Assembly (NCBI GenBank): GCA_964034945.1
Contig: OZ035962.1
Coordinates: forward strand, 25,293,030-25,357,029
Direction of reading: 5' to 3'
Source: Chrysopilus asiliformis
Lineage: Eukaryota; Arthropoda; Insecta; Diptera; Rhagionidae
DNA: 64,000 nt
The position numbers and the translations under genes were made by a program. This document shows positions 61,200 to 64,000 of this stretch, in pieces. Each line of letters begins with the position of its first letter. The first letter of the stretch is position 1. A model generated the notes under the pieces. The model was not told where the DNA came from, did no database searches, and saw only the letters and a list, made by a program, of their open reading frames with translations.

Positions 61200-61380
61200 G
61201 CTATAGTTTTTTTTCTTTCGACAATTCCTTACGACTTTTATGAACAAACGAAAACATCCTTTTTTGAATTTTCTCGAAAACAGTGCATCGTATCGAAAAA
61301 AATAATAGGATAAAAAGTGTTTAGAATGCAATTTCACTCAACTTCTCCATACATCATATTCCAATCGGAATGACTTGAGA
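61200..61380 (+). repeat. Second dispersed family fragment
   Basis: TTCTCGAAAACAGTGCATCG, AAAAGTGTTTAGAATGCAAT and CTCCATACATCATATTCCAA are the family's usual order, diverged. It starts just right of the perfect hairpin at 61114-61181. Confidence 0.5.
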
Positions 61381-62569
61381 CTGGTTATAGCTTTACAAAC
61401 TATTTTCTAGAAAATGTGTAAAATCTGGACAGCAAGGGAGCACTGCAGTCTTGATTATTGATTATTAAAATCAACCCGTTAAGGACAGATCCAAGAGCAA
61501 GTTCTAAATATAACAGAACATAAATATTTGCCTAACTTTTCCCTACATCAAAATGTTACATGGGTTGACATAATTGCTAATCTGATAGTTATCATATAAA
61601 GGTTTTTTTTCTCAGTAACCCGAGTTTTTTTACAACCTCGGTACCCAATTGCCTATTGAGTGTGTTTTCTTTGCAAGCTTGGATGGTGTGCACAGGCCCT
61701 AAGATTATAATATAAGTTTACTTTATTATTTTTCGAACCCCACGTTGTTTCAGCTAATACAATTAATTGCTAAGAATTGAGTGATTTACTAGTGTAATCC
61801 CCAATTATAAATTGTTTTCCTTTCAATTTGTTGCAGTCTTGCAACAATATCTTAAACTTAATTATGTTGTCAACTAATACACATGTCATTATGCTTCCCA
61901 TTTGTGTCATCTCAGCATGAATTTAAATTTTGGATGCGGTTCAAAAATCACAGCTCTACGAAAATCACCTCAAAAATATTTAAATTTTCGTGGATGAAAT
62001 TCCGTTCTACAAAGTACCCAATCAAATGCGCAAACAATAAGATTAAAATATATTTCGATTTTCAATTTATAACAACAGAGCGAATATTTTCGATACGAAT
62101 TTAAATTCATAATCTTTTATAATTGGGTTACCATCAAATTAATCGACAGAAAACAGTCGGAAAAATTCAGTAAAAGTCGACAACGCGCGTACAGCGTAGT
62201 TGGCTTCCTGCAAGGAAATTTTCCCTCTGCCAAGCGCGGGTCCACCTGCGCTAGGAAAAGTCAAAAAGTATCAACATCCGGCGGGAGAAATTCAAAAATT
62301 AAACCAAGTAAAGTAGAGCGAAAGGAGCTGCACAGATTTCCCTAAATTAGATAGTTCGAGGATGAATATCTTAGTTCGCCTTCTACAGGCCAGAGTTTGT
62401 TCATCAAAAAGTTTATTATTTTTCTGAGTAAATCATTCAATAATCCTCTAGATATTAAACATTTTATTTTAATTAAAATTTAACTCAAATTAAATATTTT
62501 CAATTTTCCACACAGCGTTTTCCGTGCAGCATTTAAATTAAAAATGTTTTCTCATTATATTTTTTCCAG

Positions 62570-62707
62570 GCTTACTACAGACAAGCCCTTGCGTTGGCTG
62601 GACTAGGGAGAAACGAGGATGCTTTAATTTCATTATGCCTAGCAGCATGTTTTGATAGAACATTTTCGTGCATTTCTTCGGTTTCCTTTAAGAATGAAGT
62701 TTGCCGG
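62570..62707 (+). CDS. LONRF: LONRF-like protein, coding exon 3 (TPR)
   Basis: This 138-base exon of 46 codons is phase 0 at both ends and gives residues 350-395. It begins AYYRQALALAGLGRNEDALI and continues SLCLAACFDRTFSC. The segment AYYRQALALAGLGRNEDALISLCLAACFD is a textbook TPR, and it follows directly from the exon 2 ending (SRPTSVK|AYYRQ), as in tandem TPR arrays. The acceptor is TTTTTTCCAG at 62560-62569 and the donor GTAAGT at 62708. The last residues (SVSFKNEVCR) start a linker towards the domain that follows. In LONRF proteins a second RING and a C-terminal LON domain would come next, so the gene should continue past 64000. Confidence 0.86.
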
Positions 62708-63194
62708 GTAAGTCTTTTCTCTTTACTTAATGTGAAATTAAATCGAACTTTTCAGCCACCGATAATTGCTCGCAGATAGAAAAGTTTCATTGGAAAAACT
62801 TTTCCAAATATTCTTAACTTATTTTGTTATGCATGAAAGACTCTTAGACAACATGGTTTTGTTATTTACTTTTCTTCAGACTGTATTTGATTATCATTAA
62901 TTTTTATCTACTATGTGGGTGGTAATAAAACCAAAACTTGTGTGTTTAAATGCTGATTATGTAAAACTTCACGAAATGTGTCTATAGTTTTTATCACACT
63001 ATAATACTTTTGAATGGGAACAGATAAAAGTTTTATAGTTTCAATAAACAGTTGTTTTATCAATTATTTTCAAAGTTTTGTAGTTGTTGGGATTAGTTCG
63101 AGGACAAAAGGAAACATTAACACAAGAATAAATTTTACAATTGAAACACTAACATTTTGTTCCAGGAAAATTTTGCAACAACTTTTTTTTACAA

Positions 63195-63530
63195 TTGAGG
63201 GGCTAAATGAAATACCAACGAAATAACAAATTTTTGAAACAAAATAAAATTTGATTTAGACGGAGGAAACCAAGGGAAAATTATTAGGAAACATACGCCG
63301 CATTTTTAAAAACACCAATAAATAGAAATACTCCGCAGGCTAAATGTTTTGAGATACAATTCTTGCGTTCTTTGTGGAAAATTGTTGGAAAAATGCACCG
63401 CAGGCGAAAGGAAATGTAATTTACAGGAACTGCCGCCAAAATGGAGTATTCTTTGCATATTCAGTAACCGTTTTTCCTAGTTTGATAAATTATAACAGAA
63501 AATTGGAAAAATCCGGAACAAAATATTAGT
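63195..63530 (-). mobile_element. AGGGTGACCA-end family fragment
   Basis: AAATACCAACGAAATAACAA, TTTGATTTAGACGGAGGAAA, cores near 63295 (ACGCCGCATTT), 63340 (CTCCGCAGGC) and 63397 (CACCGCAGGCG), then CAGTAACCGTTTTTCCTAGT and TTGATAAATTATAACA. It matches 21365-22005 block for block up to TCCGGAACAAAA, where it stops. Confidence 0.6.
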
Positions 63531-63534
63531 TTAA

Positions 63535-63715
63535 ATATTAAATCTGCTTAGAATATGATTTTACATAACCGTTCCATACATCAAAATCCAATCGGACCAC
63601 TCCTTTCCACCTCTCTTATACAAATGGATTTTTTTTAAATAAACATTTTGTTTGTCATCATATTTTTGACGATTGGCCCATGACAATTGTAGCTTTTCTT
63701 ATGTTTTTGTCTGAA
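63535..63715 (+). repeat. Second dispersed family copy
   Basis: TGATTTTACATAACCGTTCC, ATACATCAAAATCCAATCGG, ACCACTCCTTTCCACCTCTC, GACGATTGGCCCATGACAAT and TAGCTTTTCTTATGTTTTT match 39365-39510 with few differences. It abuts the preceding family fragment. Confidence 0.65.
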
Positions 63716-64000
63716 ATTTGCATTATTTCCAATGTTTTTTTTAAATTCCATTCAAAATTAACATTTTTAAAGGCAAAATCTTTAGATGTGTAGTTCTGTT
63801 AATATATTTAAATGTTTACTAGTGATTGATGAAAATCCATCCAAATATTATCCAAACATTACTCTTTTGATAGTTCAGATACGATTAAATGCGCACGTAG
63901 AGAGACAGAAAAAAGGAGGAAAAAAATACAAGAAAGTATTATATTAACAAATAGTCAGACATTCCCTATTCCCCTCCTGGCAAACAAAAAAAAACCATTT

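Larger units (their letters stand above)
55992..62569 (+). other. Intron 2 of the LONRF-like gene (6,578 bp)
   Basis: GTCAGT donor at 55992 and CAG acceptor ending at 62569. It contains fragments of the AGGGTGACCA-end family (56685-57010 and 59882-60360), an inverted-repeat element at 60374-60637, a near-perfect foldback at 61114-61181 and a possible protein-derived remnant at 59433-59729. The rest is AT-rich with nothing recognisable. Confidence 0.8.
62708..64000 (+). other. Start of intron 3, truncated by the window edge
   Basis: Opens with the donor GTAAGT at 62708. No matching acceptor followed by a TPR, RING or LON coding stretch is visible before 64000. The part seen contains a fragment of the AGGGTGACCA-end family (about 63195-63530), followed directly by one of the second dispersed family (63535-63715). 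Confidence 0.7.

Noticed and set aside
1..64000. tRNA, rRNA or CRISPR-like arrays
   Set aside because: No convincing B-box plus cloverleaf, no ribosomal signatures, and repeats with regular unique spacers are absent; the tandem arrays have no spacers.

Overview
The window reads as animal, almost certainly insect and probably dipteran, nuclear DNA. It is strongly AT-rich and full of short decayed transposon fragments. Its one convincing gene is split by very long introns. Exon 1 carries Gln/His-rich runs of the kind common in fly proteins, and the repeats include octamer arrays of the GACGGACA type that I know from fly repeats. I cannot name a species. I see no bacterial-style gene organisation, no CRISPR, no rRNA and no tRNA that I can support.

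The gene is on the + strand. Its first coding exon (16105-17032) encodes an N-terminal TPR-like segment and a complete C3HC4 RING finger. Exon 2 (55873-55991) and exon 3 (62570-62707) continue the frame exactly through GT/AG junctions and encode tandem TPR helices. TPR-RING-TPR in this order is the layout of the LONRF family (LON peptidase N-terminal domain and RING finger proteins, presumed E3 ubiquitin ligases). The second RING and the LON domain would lie beyond the right edge. Intron 1 is 38.8 kb, intron 2 is 6.6 kb, and intron 3 runs off the window.

Layout: 1-14.2 kb is apparently intergenic DNA filled with repeats. 14.2-16.1 kb is the likely promoter and 5' untranslated region. 16.1-17.0 kb is exon 1. 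17.0-55.9 kb is intron 1, packed with nonautonomous elements. 55.9-62.7 kb holds exon 2, intron 2 and exon 3. The remainder is intron 3.

Most of the other recognisable structure is repeats. The commonest family (about 17 fragments, both orientations) has termini close to AGGGTGACCA and a recurrent, unusually well kept CpG-rich core, TGCGCCGCAGGC. A second dispersed family carries the octamer arrays. There are several inverted-repeat elements: a 280-bp element at 25839-26118 with a perfect 9-bp target duplication, a 1.06-kb element at 44742-45805 with a head-to-head dimer of a smaller element nested inside it, and near-perfect foldbacks at 4663-4837, 20181-20281 and 61114-61181. No element in the window has an intact transposase or reverse transcriptase. 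I found no clearly novel coding system. The most interesting material is the repeat structure and the size and content of intron 1.
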